This document shows, in pieces, positions 27,360 through 36,116 of a stretch of 64,000 bases of DNA. This DNA is from Tenacibaculum sp. MAR_2010_89 (GTDB lineage: Bacteria > Bacteroidota > Bacteroidia > Flavobacteriales > Flavobacteriaceae): positions 2,108,001-2,172,000 of the forward strand of contig NZ_FNUB01000005.1 in assembly GCF_900105985.1 (NCBI RefSeq). The letters are read 5' to 3'. Each line of letters begins with the position of its first letter. Position 1 is the stretch's first letter. Under the pieces are notes generated by a model. That model was given only the letters and a program-made list of their open reading frames with translations. It made no database searches and was not told where the DNA came from. The position numbers were made by a program, and so were the translations under genes.

Positions 27360-29273
27360 TTATTTTATTAACTCATAACTTCTTTTAATGAAGTTAGTTA
27401 ACTCTTCACCATGTAATAAGTTTTGAGATAGTTTAGCTAAATCAAAAGCTTGTGTTATTAGTTCTTTTTTCTTGCCCTCTTCAGCAGTTAAAATTTCAGA
27501 AACTAATGGGTGATTTGTATTTACAACTAAGTTATACATTTCAGGTAAATTACCCATTCCCATCATTCCACCTCCACCACCAGAAGCTTGCATTTCTTTC
27601 ATACGGCGCATAAATTCTGGCACAGTAATTAAGAAAGGTGAAGAAGAAGAGTCCATAGCTTCTAATTGAACAGTATAGCTCTTGTTGTTAACAGCTCCTT
27701 CAATAACTGGTTTTAAAGTTTCTTTCTCTTCATCAGTTAATTTAGATATAACTGTATCATCCTTTTTAATTAAATTATCAATAAAATCAGAATCAACACG
27801 GGTAAACTGAACTTTAGATTCACCAGAAGTTTCTAGTTTTTGCATTAAATGTGATACAATTGGAGAATCTAATATAACAACCTCATATCCTTTTGCTGTA
27901 GCATCTTGAATATAGCTGTGTTGTGCTTCTTTGTTAGATGCGTACAAAATGATGTGATTTCCATCTTTATCAGTTTGAGCATCTTTTGTTTTTTCAATTA
28001 ACTCATCAAAAGTGAAAAATGAATCGCTTACTGTAGGGTATAAAGCAAACTTTTTAGCTTTATCAAAGAACTTATCTTCAGATAACATTCCGTACTCAAT
28101 AATAACTTTAATGTCATTCCATTTTTGTTCAAAATCGGCACGATCTTTTTTAAATAATGAACTTAATTTATCAGCTACCTTTTTAGTTATATATCCAGAA
28201 ATCTTTTTTACAGCTCCATCAGCTTGTAAGTAAGAACGAGAAACATTTAAAGGAATATCTGGAGAATCGATAACTCCTTTTAACATTTGTAAAAAGTCAG
28301 GAACTATACCTTCAACATTATCTGTTACAAAAACTTGGTTTTGATACAGTTGAATCTTATCCTTTTGCATGTCTAAGTTTTGAGATAACTTAGGGAAAAA
28401 TAATATACCTGTTAAGTTAAAAGGATAATCAACATTTAGATGAATATGAAATAAAGACTCTTCAAATTGCATAGGATACAATTCACGATAGAAGTTAGTA
28501 TAGTCTTCTGCTTCTAAGTCAGCTGGCTTTTTAGTCCAAGCAGGGTTTGTGTTGTTGATAATGTTATCAACATCAATTTGCTTATGTGGCTCAGTAGTTT
28601 CTTTACCGTCTTTATTAGTCGTTGTTTGAGGTGTAAAATCAGGATCGTTTACTTGTTTAGTTCCAAATTTAATTGGTACTTGATTAAAACGATTATATTT
28701 ATTTAATAAACCTGAAATTTTAGCTTCTTCTAAAAATTCAGTAGAGTCATCAGCAATATGTAAAATAATTTCTGTTCCTCTGTCAGATTTGTCGTGCTCT
28801 ACTAAGGTATATTCAGGAGAACCATCACATGTCCAGTGAGCTGCTGGTTCATCTTTAAATGACTTTGTAATTAAATCAACTTTATCTGCTACCATAAAAG
28901 CAGAGTAAAAACCTAAACCAAAGTGACCAATTACACCTGTTTCATTTTTATCGTCTTTATATTTTTCTAAAAACTCTTCAGCTCCTGAAAATGCAATTTG
29001 ATTAATGTACTTTTCTACTTCGTCAGCAGTCATACCTAAACCTTGATCTTTAATAGTCAATGTTTTTGCATCTTTATCAATGCTAATTTCAATTTTAGCA
29101 TCTCCTAATTCAGTTTTAGCTTCACCAATAGATATCAAATGCTTTAACTTAGTAGTAGCATCAGTTCCATTAGAAATTAATTCACGTAAAAAAATCTCGT
29201 GATCAGAATATAAAAACTTTTTAATCAGTGGAAATATATTTTCTACCGATACATTAATGTTTCCTTTACTCAT
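27360..29273 (-). CDS. htpG: Molecular chaperone HtpG (Hsp90 family)
   Basis: ATP-driven cytosolic chaperone, 637 residues. The N-terminal GHKL ATPase has FLRELISNGTDATTKL (catalytic glutamate and Mg-binding asparagine), DQGLGMTADEV and GHFGLGFYSAFMV. The middle domain includes YPFNLTGILFFPK, NVSRSYLQADGAVKKI with the conserved arginine, and the C-terminal dimerisation domain follows a short linker with a glycine run (GGGGGMMGMG). No close neighbour shares its strand; it is a single-gene unit. Confidence 0.97.
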   Translation of the reverse strand: MSKGNINVSVENIFPLIKKFLYSDHEIFLRELISNGTDATTKLKHLISIGEAKTELGDAKIEISIDKDAKTLTIKDQGLGMTADEVEKYINQIAFSGAEEFLEKYKDDKNETGVIGHFGLGFYSAFMVADKVDLITKSFKDEPAAHWTCDGSPEYTLVEHDKSDRGTEIILHIADDSTEFLEEAKISGLLNKYNRFNQVPIKFGTKQVNDPDFTPQTTTNKDGKETTEPHKQIDVDNIINNTNPAWTKKPADLEAEDYTNFYRELYPMQFEESLFHIHLNVDYPFNLTGILFFPKLSQNLDMQKDKIQLYQNQVFVTDNVEGIVPDFLQMLKGVIDSPDIPLNVSRSYLQADGAVKKISGYITKKVADKLSSLFKKDRADFEQKWNDIKVIIEYGMLSEDKFFDKAKKFALYPTVSDSFFTFDELIEKTKDAQTDKDGNHIILYASNKEAQHSYIQDATAKGYEVVILDSPIVSHLMQKLETSGESKVQFTRVDSDFIDNLIKKDDTVISKLTDEEKETLKPVIEGAVNNKSYTVQLEAMDSSSSPFLITVPEFMRRMKEMQASGGGGGMMGMGNLPEMYNLVVNTNHPLVSEILTAEEGKKKELITQAFDLAKLSQNLLHGEELTNFIKRSYELIK

Positions 29274-29331
29274 AATTTATATATTTTATTTGATATTATT
29301 TTCTGGTTAATTTTATTGTCAAAAAAAATAC

Positions 29332-29339
29332 CAAAAATA
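29332..29339 (-). promoter_or_regulatory. -7 element TATTTTTG for htpG
   Basis: Exact TAnnTTTG match on the − strand 58-66 bases upstream of the htpG ATG. No heat-shock inverted repeat (CIRCE-like) was recognised. Confidence 0.4.
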
Positions 29340-29458
29340 GATATGTGCCAAGATGACATATAAAATGACTATAGTGATTGTTTTTGTGTGAAAAGTTAAA
29401 AATTACTACTTTTACAAGCTACGCATTTGCATAAAAGTAAAAAATAACATAAAAAATT

Positions 29459-30466
29459 ATGTATAGTTCAAAAATTACAGGATTAGGGTATTACGTGCCT
29501 GACAACGTGGTAACTAATGATGATTTAACCCAGTGGATGGATACGAATGATGAATGGATTCAAGAGAGAACTGGTATTAAAGAACGTCGTTGGATTGACC
29601 CAAAAACAGGAGATAATACATCTTCAATGGGAGCTAAGGCTGCTAAAATAGCTATAGAAAGAGCAGGTTTAACTAAAGACGATATAGATTTTATTGTATT
29701 TGCAACTTTAAGTCCAGATATGTATTTCCCAGGAGGAGGAGTTCGTGTTCAAGATATGTTAGATATGCCTACTATTGGTGCTCTTGATGTTCGTAATCAA
29801 TGTTCTGGTTTTATTTATTCTCTTTCAGTTGCTGATCAGTTTATAAAAACTGGGATGTATAAAAATATATTAGTTATTGGATCAGAGAATCATTCAGGTG
29901 GTTTAGAAAGATCAACTAGAGGAAGAGGTGTTACTGTTATTTTTGGAGATGGAGCGGGAGCTGCAGTTTTGTCACGTTGTGAAGAAGAAGGAAAAGGTAT
30001 CTTATCTTCTCATTTACATTCTGAAGGAAAACATGCAAAAGAGTTAGCATTAGAAGGACCATCAACTGGACGTTGGGTACCTGAAATATTAGAAGCTAAT
30101 GATCCTGAAGATGTTTCGTATTTTCCATATATGAACGGACAATTTGTTTTTAAACACGCTGTTGTTCGCTTTTCTGAAGCAATAGTAGAAGGTTTACAAG
30201 CTAATAATTTACAAAAAGAAGATATTGATATGTTAATTCCTCATCAAGCGAATTTACGTATTGCTCAATTTATTCAGAAAAAGTTTCAATTAGCTGATGA
30301 TAAGGTGTATAATAATATCCAAAAATATGGAAATACTACAGCTGCATCAGTAATTATTGCGTTAACTGAAGCTTGGGAAAAAGGAAAAATAAATGATGGA
30401 GACTTGGTAGTATTAGCTGCTTTTGGTAGCGGATTTACTTGGGGGTCTGTAGTTATTCGTTGGTAA
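29459..30466 (+). CDS. fabH: 3-oxoacyl-ACP synthase III (FabH) family protein
   Basis: Thiolase-fold condensing enzyme starting fatty-acid (or related) chains from acyl-CoA and malonyl-ACP. The triad is C115 in NQCSGF, the histidine in LIPHQANLRI and the asparagine in KYGNTTAAS. It ends with AAFGSGFTWGSVVIRW, the usual FabH C-terminus. It stands alone, away from plsX or acpP, so it could be a paralogue of the housekeeping FabH. A near-consensus -7 (TACTTTTA) lies upstream. Confidence 0.9.
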   Translation: MYSSKITGLGYYVPDNVVTNDDLTQWMDTNDEWIQERTGIKERRWIDPKTGDNTSSMGAKAAKIAIERAGLTKDDIDFIVFATLSPDMYFPGGGVRVQDMLDMPTIGALDVRNQCSGFIYSLSVADQFIKTGMYKNILVIGSENHSGGLERSTRGRGVTVIFGDGAGAAVLSRCEEEGKGILSSHLHSEGKHAKELALEGPSTGRWVPEILEANDPEDVSYFPYMNGQFVFKHAVVRFSEAIVEGLQANNLQKEDIDMLIPHQANLRIAQFIQKKFQLADDKVYNNIQKYGNTTAASVIIALTEAWEKGKINDGDLVVLAAFGSGFTWGSVVIRW

Positions 30467-30487
30467 GACGTTTGATAAAATAAAAGT

Positions 30488-30520
30488 AAAACCGTGTGAA
30501 AATTCACACGGTTTTTTTTA
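30488..30520. terminator. Terminator after the fabH-type gene
   Basis: AAAACCGTGTGAA (30488-30500) pairs perfectly with TTCACACGGTTTT (30503-30515), followed by further Ts. The convergent M28 peptidase gene ends 16 bases away, so it probably serves both. Confidence 0.92.
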
Positions 30521-30535
30521 TGACAAATAAATTAT

Positions 30536-33370
30536 TTATTTAATAATTACTTTTTTAGAATAACTTTTTGAGTTATTAAAAAGTGTTAAGAAGTAAATAC
30601 CAGTACTAAGTTTTGTAGTGTTTACAAAAGTTGATTTATCTTTTAACTTTAGTTCTTTTAATATATTTCCTCTTATGTCAAAAAGAAGAACAGTTCCAGC
30701 TTTCCAAAGTTCATTATTAACTGTTATAGTTATGTTTTTTTGACTTGATGGGTTAGGGTAAATATTTAGTAAAGAATTATCATTTGCTAAAATTAAATTA
30801 TTTTCAATATTATTTCTTTCTGAAGTTATACAGTTTCCAATACGATTCCATCCATCAGTTGTTCTTTCATATAACGATCCAGCATAAGAAACAAGATCTT
30901 TTTCATTATAGTTTATAGAGCTATCATATGATTTTGCTTTAGAACATAAATCAGATTTACTGTTAATGTTTATTGATGAATTAACAATATTAACAGTATA
31001 ATCTTCTACCTCACCATCAGGAAATGTTTCACATGCTGTAGATGCTCCATTGTATTTCATAGAAACACGCATTCTTGTTTGGCCTAAAGTAGCAGTTGAA
31101 GGTATTGAGATATTTGCTGTTCTGTTTCCAGCTATGTTAGATAATCCTATAGCAGTTTTTTCACTACTTTCAAAAGTACCGTTTCTATTATAGTCAATCC
31201 AAATAGTGAAGTATTCATTATATGCTGTATTGCTAAAACCAGCACTTACAATGATTTGATTAGTAGTTCCTTGCGTAACAGTAGCTATTTTTGATGTGAA
31301 ATCACCATAACCTCCATTAGCTGTTGTTGTATTTGTCATACCTCCAAATGAAACATAGTCTATCCATTCATAAGTAATTCTTTCCCCTTTTGAGTTACAA
31401 TAAGAAGGGAGGTTATCTAATGTTGTTACATTAAGGTCATTACTTTTAGGAGAAATATTTCCTGCGGCATCTTTTGCTTTTATAGAAAAGGTATATGCAG
31501 TACTTGCTGTTAATCCTGTTACATTATATGAAGTTGTAGTAACAGTTTCTAGTTTCGTAGTACCTTGATAAACATCATAGCCTGTTACCGCTAAATTATC
31601 TGTAGAAGTGGTCCAGTTTAAAGTTAAAGTTGTTTGTGCAACATTAGAAGAGACTAAATTACTAGGAGTAGTCGGAGGTTGAGTATCTGCTTGAGCTGAT
31701 GTAATATTAACAGAATAATCTTCTGTTTCTCCATAATTATAAGATCCACAAGAACTAGGAATGGTATTATACCTTAAAATAACACGCATTCTTTTTTTTC
31801 CTTCTGAAACTGTTGAAGGAACAGTAAATGTTCCAGAAACAGGAGTTTCTTTTGAAGGAGATTTTGTCCATACAGTTTCTCCTGAGTCAGAAAAGTCTCC
31901 ATCATTATTATAATCTATAAACACAGCATATCCTTCATTATATTTAGTACTTGCCCATTTAGGAGTTATTAAAATTGTTTGTGATTTACCTTTTTCTAAA
32001 TCTGTTGAAATTGATGTGTGATTAGAATACCCATTGGTACCTTGATTTGAATTATTATTTATAGAACCGATATTCACATTACTAATATATTCATCAGATG
32101 TACTTTGTCCATTAGAACTACAATATGTTGGTTCACCGCCACCACCTCCAGATCCAATGTTTGAAATTTCAATAAGATATTCTAAGGCAAGTTTAGCAAA
32201 TTTAGCAGCGTGTGTAGCATTTGCTGTTGGAAACCTTGAAGAAGTATCTTTAGCGGTATGAATATATGGGTTTGATTCACTTAATGTAGCTTCTATAGGA
32301 AAAGCAGTTTCGTATCCTTGTTGAGCAAAACTATGATGATCAGAACAACCATAATTACAACGAGAAGTACCATAGGTAATTTTATGAGTACCTGAAGCAT
32401 TATAATGATCCATCAATTGAGTTAAATAGTTGTTTAAAGAAGTACTATTATAAGAGTCTGTTGTAATGTAAATATCATTTGTAGAACCTTTATAATTCGT
32501 CATATCTAATTGTAAATAACTAATGATATTCACATTCCTATTTTTATAATCTCTAGCTATTTCTTTAGATCCTACAAGACCAATTTCTTCAGCAGCGAAA
32601 GCCATAAATTCAACTGTACGTTTAGGTTTGTAATTCATGCTCAATAGTACACGAGCAACTTCAGTTATAGTTGCTATTCCTGATGCGTTATCATCTGCGC
32701 CAGGAGCGTTGGCATTTCCTTCTCTAGAAGTAGAGTCTAAATGTCCACCTAAAATAACATATTCATCAGGTTTTTCAGAACCAGTAATTGTCATTACTAC
32801 AGAAGACATTGGTGTGTTTGTATGACTTACTAGTTTTACAGAAATATCACTTCTAGTGCTACTCATGTTTTCCCATTTAGTTTTTAAATCTACAGCAGAT
32901 TGTTGTGCAGAAGAAAATGTATGGAATCTAGTTCCATAGCTTTCTAATTGGGTGATTTGGTTTTTGATATTCGTGTTATTTACAAGGTTTAAACTTTGGT
33001 TAACTAGTACATCTTGTGTTATGGAAAGGGGTATAGCTCTTTTAGAGCTTGTTAGTTTTCTTTTTTTGATTACCTGAATTTTTTCTATGGCTTTAATAGC
33101 CTCTTCTTTAGAGTTTTCTAAGAAATAACCAGGTCCGTGTCTTAAACCAGTATGATGAAGTTCTTCTGCTGAGGTATGGTTAAGCATTACAACACTGTAA
33201 TCGGTGTAAGATTTTATGATTTTCACATCTTTAGGGTGGTTCTTTTTTAAGTTTACAGCATCATTGGTTCCCATGGTTGCATAAAACATTTTTTGCTTTT
33301 GAGCAAAAATGTTAAATGACACTAGTGTTATAAGCGTCATTGTTAGGGTAAAATTGATAAGTTTTTTCAT
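30536..33370 (-). CDS. Secreted M28 family metallopeptidase with GEVED/FN3 modules and T9SS sorting domain
   Basis: After a signal peptide (to IFAQ near residue 24) and a propeptide-like region comes an M28 zinc aminopeptidase: GGHLDST, PGADDNASGIA, AAEEIGLVGS and YGCSDHHSF carry the two-zinc ligands. Then a GEVED module (FIDYNNDGDFSDSGE, GETEDYSV), one FN3 domain, a second GEVED (GEVEDYTV), a short carbohydrate-binding-like segment (LYERTTDGWNRIG) and a T9SS type A sorting domain (IYPNPSS; ends SKKVIIK). It is therefore exported across the outer membrane and anchored or released. A 13-bp inverted repeat lies immediately before its ATG. Confidence 0.93.
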   Translation of the reverse strand: MKKLINFTLTMTLITLVSFNIFAQKQKMFYATMGTNDAVNLKKNHPKDVKIIKSYTDYSVVMLNHTSAEELHHTGLRHGPGYFLENSKEEAIKAIEKIQVIKKRKLTSSKRAIPLSITQDVLVNQSLNLVNNTNIKNQITQLESYGTRFHTFSSAQQSAVDLKTKWENMSSTRSDISVKLVSHTNTPMSSVVMTITGSEKPDEYVILGGHLDSTSREGNANAPGADDNASGIATITEVARVLLSMNYKPKRTVEFMAFAAEEIGLVGSKEIARDYKNRNVNIISYLQLDMTNYKGSTNDIYITTDSYNSTSLNNYLTQLMDHYNASGTHKITYGTSRCNYGCSDHHSFAQQGYETAFPIEATLSESNPYIHTAKDTSSRFPTANATHAAKFAKLALEYLIEISNIGSGGGGGEPTYCSSNGQSTSDEYISNVNIGSINNNSNQGTNGYSNHTSISTDLEKGKSQTILITPKWASTKYNEGYAVFIDYNNDGDFSDSGETVWTKSPSKETPVSGTFTVPSTVSEGKKRMRVILRYNTIPSSCGSYNYGETEDYSVNITSAQADTQPPTTPSNLVSSNVAQTTLTLNWTTSTDNLAVTGYDVYQGTTKLETVTTTSYNVTGLTASTAYTFSIKAKDAAGNISPKSNDLNVTTLDNLPSYCNSKGERITYEWIDYVSFGGMTNTTTANGGYGDFTSKIATVTQGTTNQIIVSAGFSNTAYNEYFTIWIDYNRNGTFESSEKTAIGLSNIAGNRTANISIPSTATLGQTRMRVSMKYNGASTACETFPDGEVEDYTVNIVNSSININSKSDLCSKAKSYDSSINYNEKDLVSYAGSLYERTTDGWNRIGNCITSERNNIENNLILANDNSLLNIYPNPSSQKNITITVNNELWKAGTVLLFDIRGNILKELKLKDKSTFVNTTKLSTGIYFLTLFNNSKSYSKKVIIK

Positions 33371-33372
33371 TG

Positions 33373-33404
33373 TTTAAAATAATTAGAGGGTTAATTATTT
33401 TAAA
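33373..33404. promoter_or_regulatory. 13-bp inverted repeat touching the M28 peptidase start
   Basis: TTTAAAATAATTA (33373-33385) and TAATTATTTTAAA (33392-33404) are exact reverse complements around a 6-base spacer. The ATG of the − strand peptidase gene is 2 bases away (33370). It could be a translation-blocking hairpin in the mRNA leader or a repressor operator; AT-richness raises the chance of coincidence. Confidence 0.45.
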
Positions 33405-33523
33405 AACAGTTATTTATGATTTTTATTGTGTATTTTTTATTTATTTATGTTAATTTTATTTTTATAGATATTTTTTTAACAAATTAACGAATGTTTTGTG
33501 TAAAAATGACAATATGATATTGT

Positions 33524-35917
33524 TTAAAATAAACCTCCATCAGTTTCATTGTTATCCCTATGTTTTCTATTTCTTGATTTATTTTTGGTTCCACCAAAAT
33601 TATATCTAAAGCCTAAATAAAATGAGTTGTATTCTAGATTGTAGTTTCCTTTCTCTAAAAAAGGGTTTTCAGAGAAATAATCGTAATTAAGTCCGTTAAA
33701 AATATCTGTTCCTCTAAGAGTTATAGTTCCTTTCTTTTTTAAAACACTTAAACTAGCTCCAATATTAACCATAGTATAGGGTTTTACTTCAAATTGTATA
33801 TTTTTACTTTTACCTCTATAAATAGCTGTTAATTGTAATCGTATTCTTTTATTTATTTTAAAGCTGTTGTTTAAAGTAGATTTAAAAAGAGTGTTTTTAA
33901 CTTGTTCATTTTTAGTATTAATTATTCCTTGTGAATCTTGAATATATGTTTCTATTTGAGGCCTAATTTTCCACCAAGAAAATGCTTTATAACTCCCAAA
34001 TATTTCTACACCGTAACTGTTAGCTGTATTGTAGTTTCCATAAGAAAAAACCTGTTTATTTGGGGCTGAAGTATCTTTTTGTATGGTTCTACCAATTTTA
34101 TTTGAAATTTTACGATAAAATGTTCCAAAAGTAACTGTTCCTTTAGAAAAAGATTTTGAATAATTTAATTCAATAGAATTAGTAAATTGAGGAATTAAAT
34201 TTTGATTACCTTCTGAGGTAGTAAATGGGCTAACCCATTCTTGTATAGGAGTCACTTGATATATTGAAGGTCTATCTACACGTCTACTATAAGCTAGTTG
34301 AATATCTTCTTTGTTAGTAATATGGTAGGTTAAAAAAGCTGATGGGTATATACTAAAAATTTTATCAGAATAAATGGAAGGATTACTCTGTTGAGTATTT
34401 GAAAATAATCCATTAACAATGAATTGTTCTAGTCTGATACCAGCTTGAATTGACCATTTTTTAAAATTGTTATTTATGTTGAAATATCCAGAATACATAC
34501 TTCTATCATAGTTGAAATCAGTATTTCCCTTAGGTTGTTGAGAAACTGGAGTTCCAATTTCAATAACCTGATCTGTTTTAATTGAGCTTACTACTTTTTG
34601 ATTTCGGTATTCAATACCTAATTCTAGTTTTGCTGTTTCAAAAAGAGGAGTTTCATAATCTAGATTTACTAACCAAGATTTTTTAGTGTCTGAAATTGAG
34701 TTGGTATAATTAAATAATTTGTTATTTGTATCTTGAAGAAGTCTGTTAATTGATTCTTCAGGGTTTTTATGAATACTATAATTAACTTCTAGCTCAATAT
34801 TTTCGCCTTTATTATTAGTTGTTAATTTATAATCGACATTATAGTTTTGTTCTGATTCATTGTATTTTGAATGGTTAGGAGCTTCTAATATGTTGTTATT
34901 TATACGTGAAAAAGAATTGGTGTATAAAGTTGAATTACTAAAATTCTGATATGTATAAAGTGATAATGTATTGTTTTTATCAAGATAAATATCTGAGCCA
35001 ATTTTAAAAGCATGATCAGAGTAGTCGTGCAAAAAATTAAATTTTTGTTCTAAATTATTAGTAGTTCTTACTAATTGTTGTATAGTAGAGTTTTTCCCCC
35101 AGTTACTACTATAATTACCAAATAAGTTTATTTTTCCAGTATTATAATTTAAATTTAAAGAAACATCTGGTCTTGTGTTTTTGCTGTGTTCAAAGCCTAC
35201 AGAAATTGTTCCGTTAAAACCAGATTTCATATTTTTCTTTAAAATAAAATTAATAATACCACTCATACCTTCTGGATTGTATTTTGCTGAAGGCGTGGTA
35301 ATAATTTCAATTTGTTTTATTAAAGAAGAAGGAGTTTGTTTTAATAGTTGAGAAGTGTCCATGTTAGAGGGTTTTCCATTAATTAAAACACGAATATTTT
35401 CATTACCTCTTAAGCTAATAGAACCAGTTTGAATATTAACATTTACTGAGGGTATGTTTTGTAACATTTGTAATGAATTAGTTCCAGTAGCAATTAAATC
35501 TTTGCCTACATTTATAACTCTTCTATCAACTTTTTGAACAACACTAGTCTCTTCCGCATGTATTTCAATATCTTTTAACTTGGTATTTTTATCTTTTAAA
35601 TAGAGTTTTTTTAAGTTAATTATAGGAGTAGCTTTACTTAACACAATTTCTTTACTCAAAGTTGAAAAACCTATAAACTGTATTTGAATTATATATCTTT
35701 TTAAAGGTAATTGTTTAATAGTAAAAATGCCTTTTTCATTTGCTATTCCTCCAGAAATTATTTTATTATCCAAGTTTTTGCAAACTATTGTAGCATAAGG
35801 TATAGCGGTTTCATTTTTTTGATTTATAACTAACCCAGAGATTTCTCCTAGATTCTTTTTTTGTGAGAATATTAAAAGTGTGTTTATATATAAAATTATA
35901 AATAATAATTTTTTCAT
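33524..35917 (-). CDS. TonB-dependent receptor-like outer-membrane protein (OMP beta-barrel, CarboxypepD_reg) A
   Basis: The start at 35917 gives a signal peptide (MKKLLFIILYINTLLIFSQ); the longer frame adds 19 unlikely residues. A CarboxypepD_reg-like domain (about 25-105; SGLVINQKNETAIPYAT) is followed by a plug domain (SISLRGNENIRVLINGKPS) and a large beta barrel ending in YLGFRYNFGG, then a basic tail. It resembles the OMP_b-brl_3 type receptor. It is a tandem paralogue of the next upstream gene with near-identical motifs such as VINVGKDL. Ligand unknown. A 19-bp palindrome lies upstream. Confidence 0.88.
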   Translation of the reverse strand: MKKLLFIILYINTLLIFSQKKNLGEISGLVINQKNETAIPYATIVCKNLDNKIISGGIANEKGIFTIKQLPLKRYIIQIQFIGFSTLSKEIVLSKATPIINLKKLYLKDKNTKLKDIEIHAEETSVVQKVDRRVINVGKDLIATGTNSLQMLQNIPSVNVNIQTGSISLRGNENIRVLINGKPSNMDTSQLLKQTPSSLIKQIEIITTPSAKYNPEGMSGIINFILKKNMKSGFNGTISVGFEHSKNTRPDVSLNLNYNTGKINLFGNYSSNWGKNSTIQQLVRTTNNLEQKFNFLHDYSDHAFKIGSDIYLDKNNTLSLYTYQNFSNSTLYTNSFSRINNNILEAPNHSKYNESEQNYNVDYKLTTNNKGENIELEVNYSIHKNPEESINRLLQDTNNKLFNYTNSISDTKKSWLVNLDYETPLFETAKLELGIEYRNQKVVSSIKTDQVIEIGTPVSQQPKGNTDFNYDRSMYSGYFNINNNFKKWSIQAGIRLEQFIVNGLFSNTQQSNPSIYSDKIFSIYPSAFLTYHITNKEDIQLAYSRRVDRPSIYQVTPIQEWVSPFTTSEGNQNLIPQFTNSIELNYSKSFSKGTVTFGTFYRKISNKIGRTIQKDTSAPNKQVFSYGNYNTANSYGVEIFGSYKAFSWWKIRPQIETYIQDSQGIINTKNEQVKNTLFKSTLNNSFKINKRIRLQLTAIYRGKSKNIQFEVKPYTMVNIGASLSVLKKKGTITLRGTDIFNGLNYDYFSENPFLEKGNYNLEYNSFYLGFRYNFGGTKNKSRNRKHRDNNETDGGLF

Positions 35918-35957
35918 TTTAAATAGTAGTACTAAAATAAAATATGGAGGTAACGAT

Positions 35958-35976
35958 AATTGATATAATATCAATT
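35958..35976. promoter_or_regulatory. 19-bp palindrome upstream of receptor A
   Basis: AATTGATAT (35958-35966), one central A, then ATATCAATT (35968-35976). It sits 41 bases upstream of the start codon of the − strand receptor, where a dimeric regulator would bind near a promoter. I saw no copy before the paralogous receptor. Confidence 0.4.
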
Positions 35977-36060
35977 AACTAATAAGGAATAAGAGGTAAT
36001 TATATATAGCCAGTAAGTATATTTTATACATATAAAATACCAAGTGCAATTATATGAAAA

Positions 36061-36095
36061 AAACTTCAGATAAATTAATATCTGAAGTTTTTATA
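36061..36095 (-). terminator. Terminator after receptor B
   Basis: AAACTTCAGATA (36061-36072) pairs with TATCTGAAGTTT (36079-36090) around AATTAA; on the − strand the stem is followed by a T run. It separates the two tandem receptor genes into separate transcripts. Confidence 0.88.
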
Positions 36096-36116
36096 TATTT
36101 ATAGCAAAAGTTGTTG

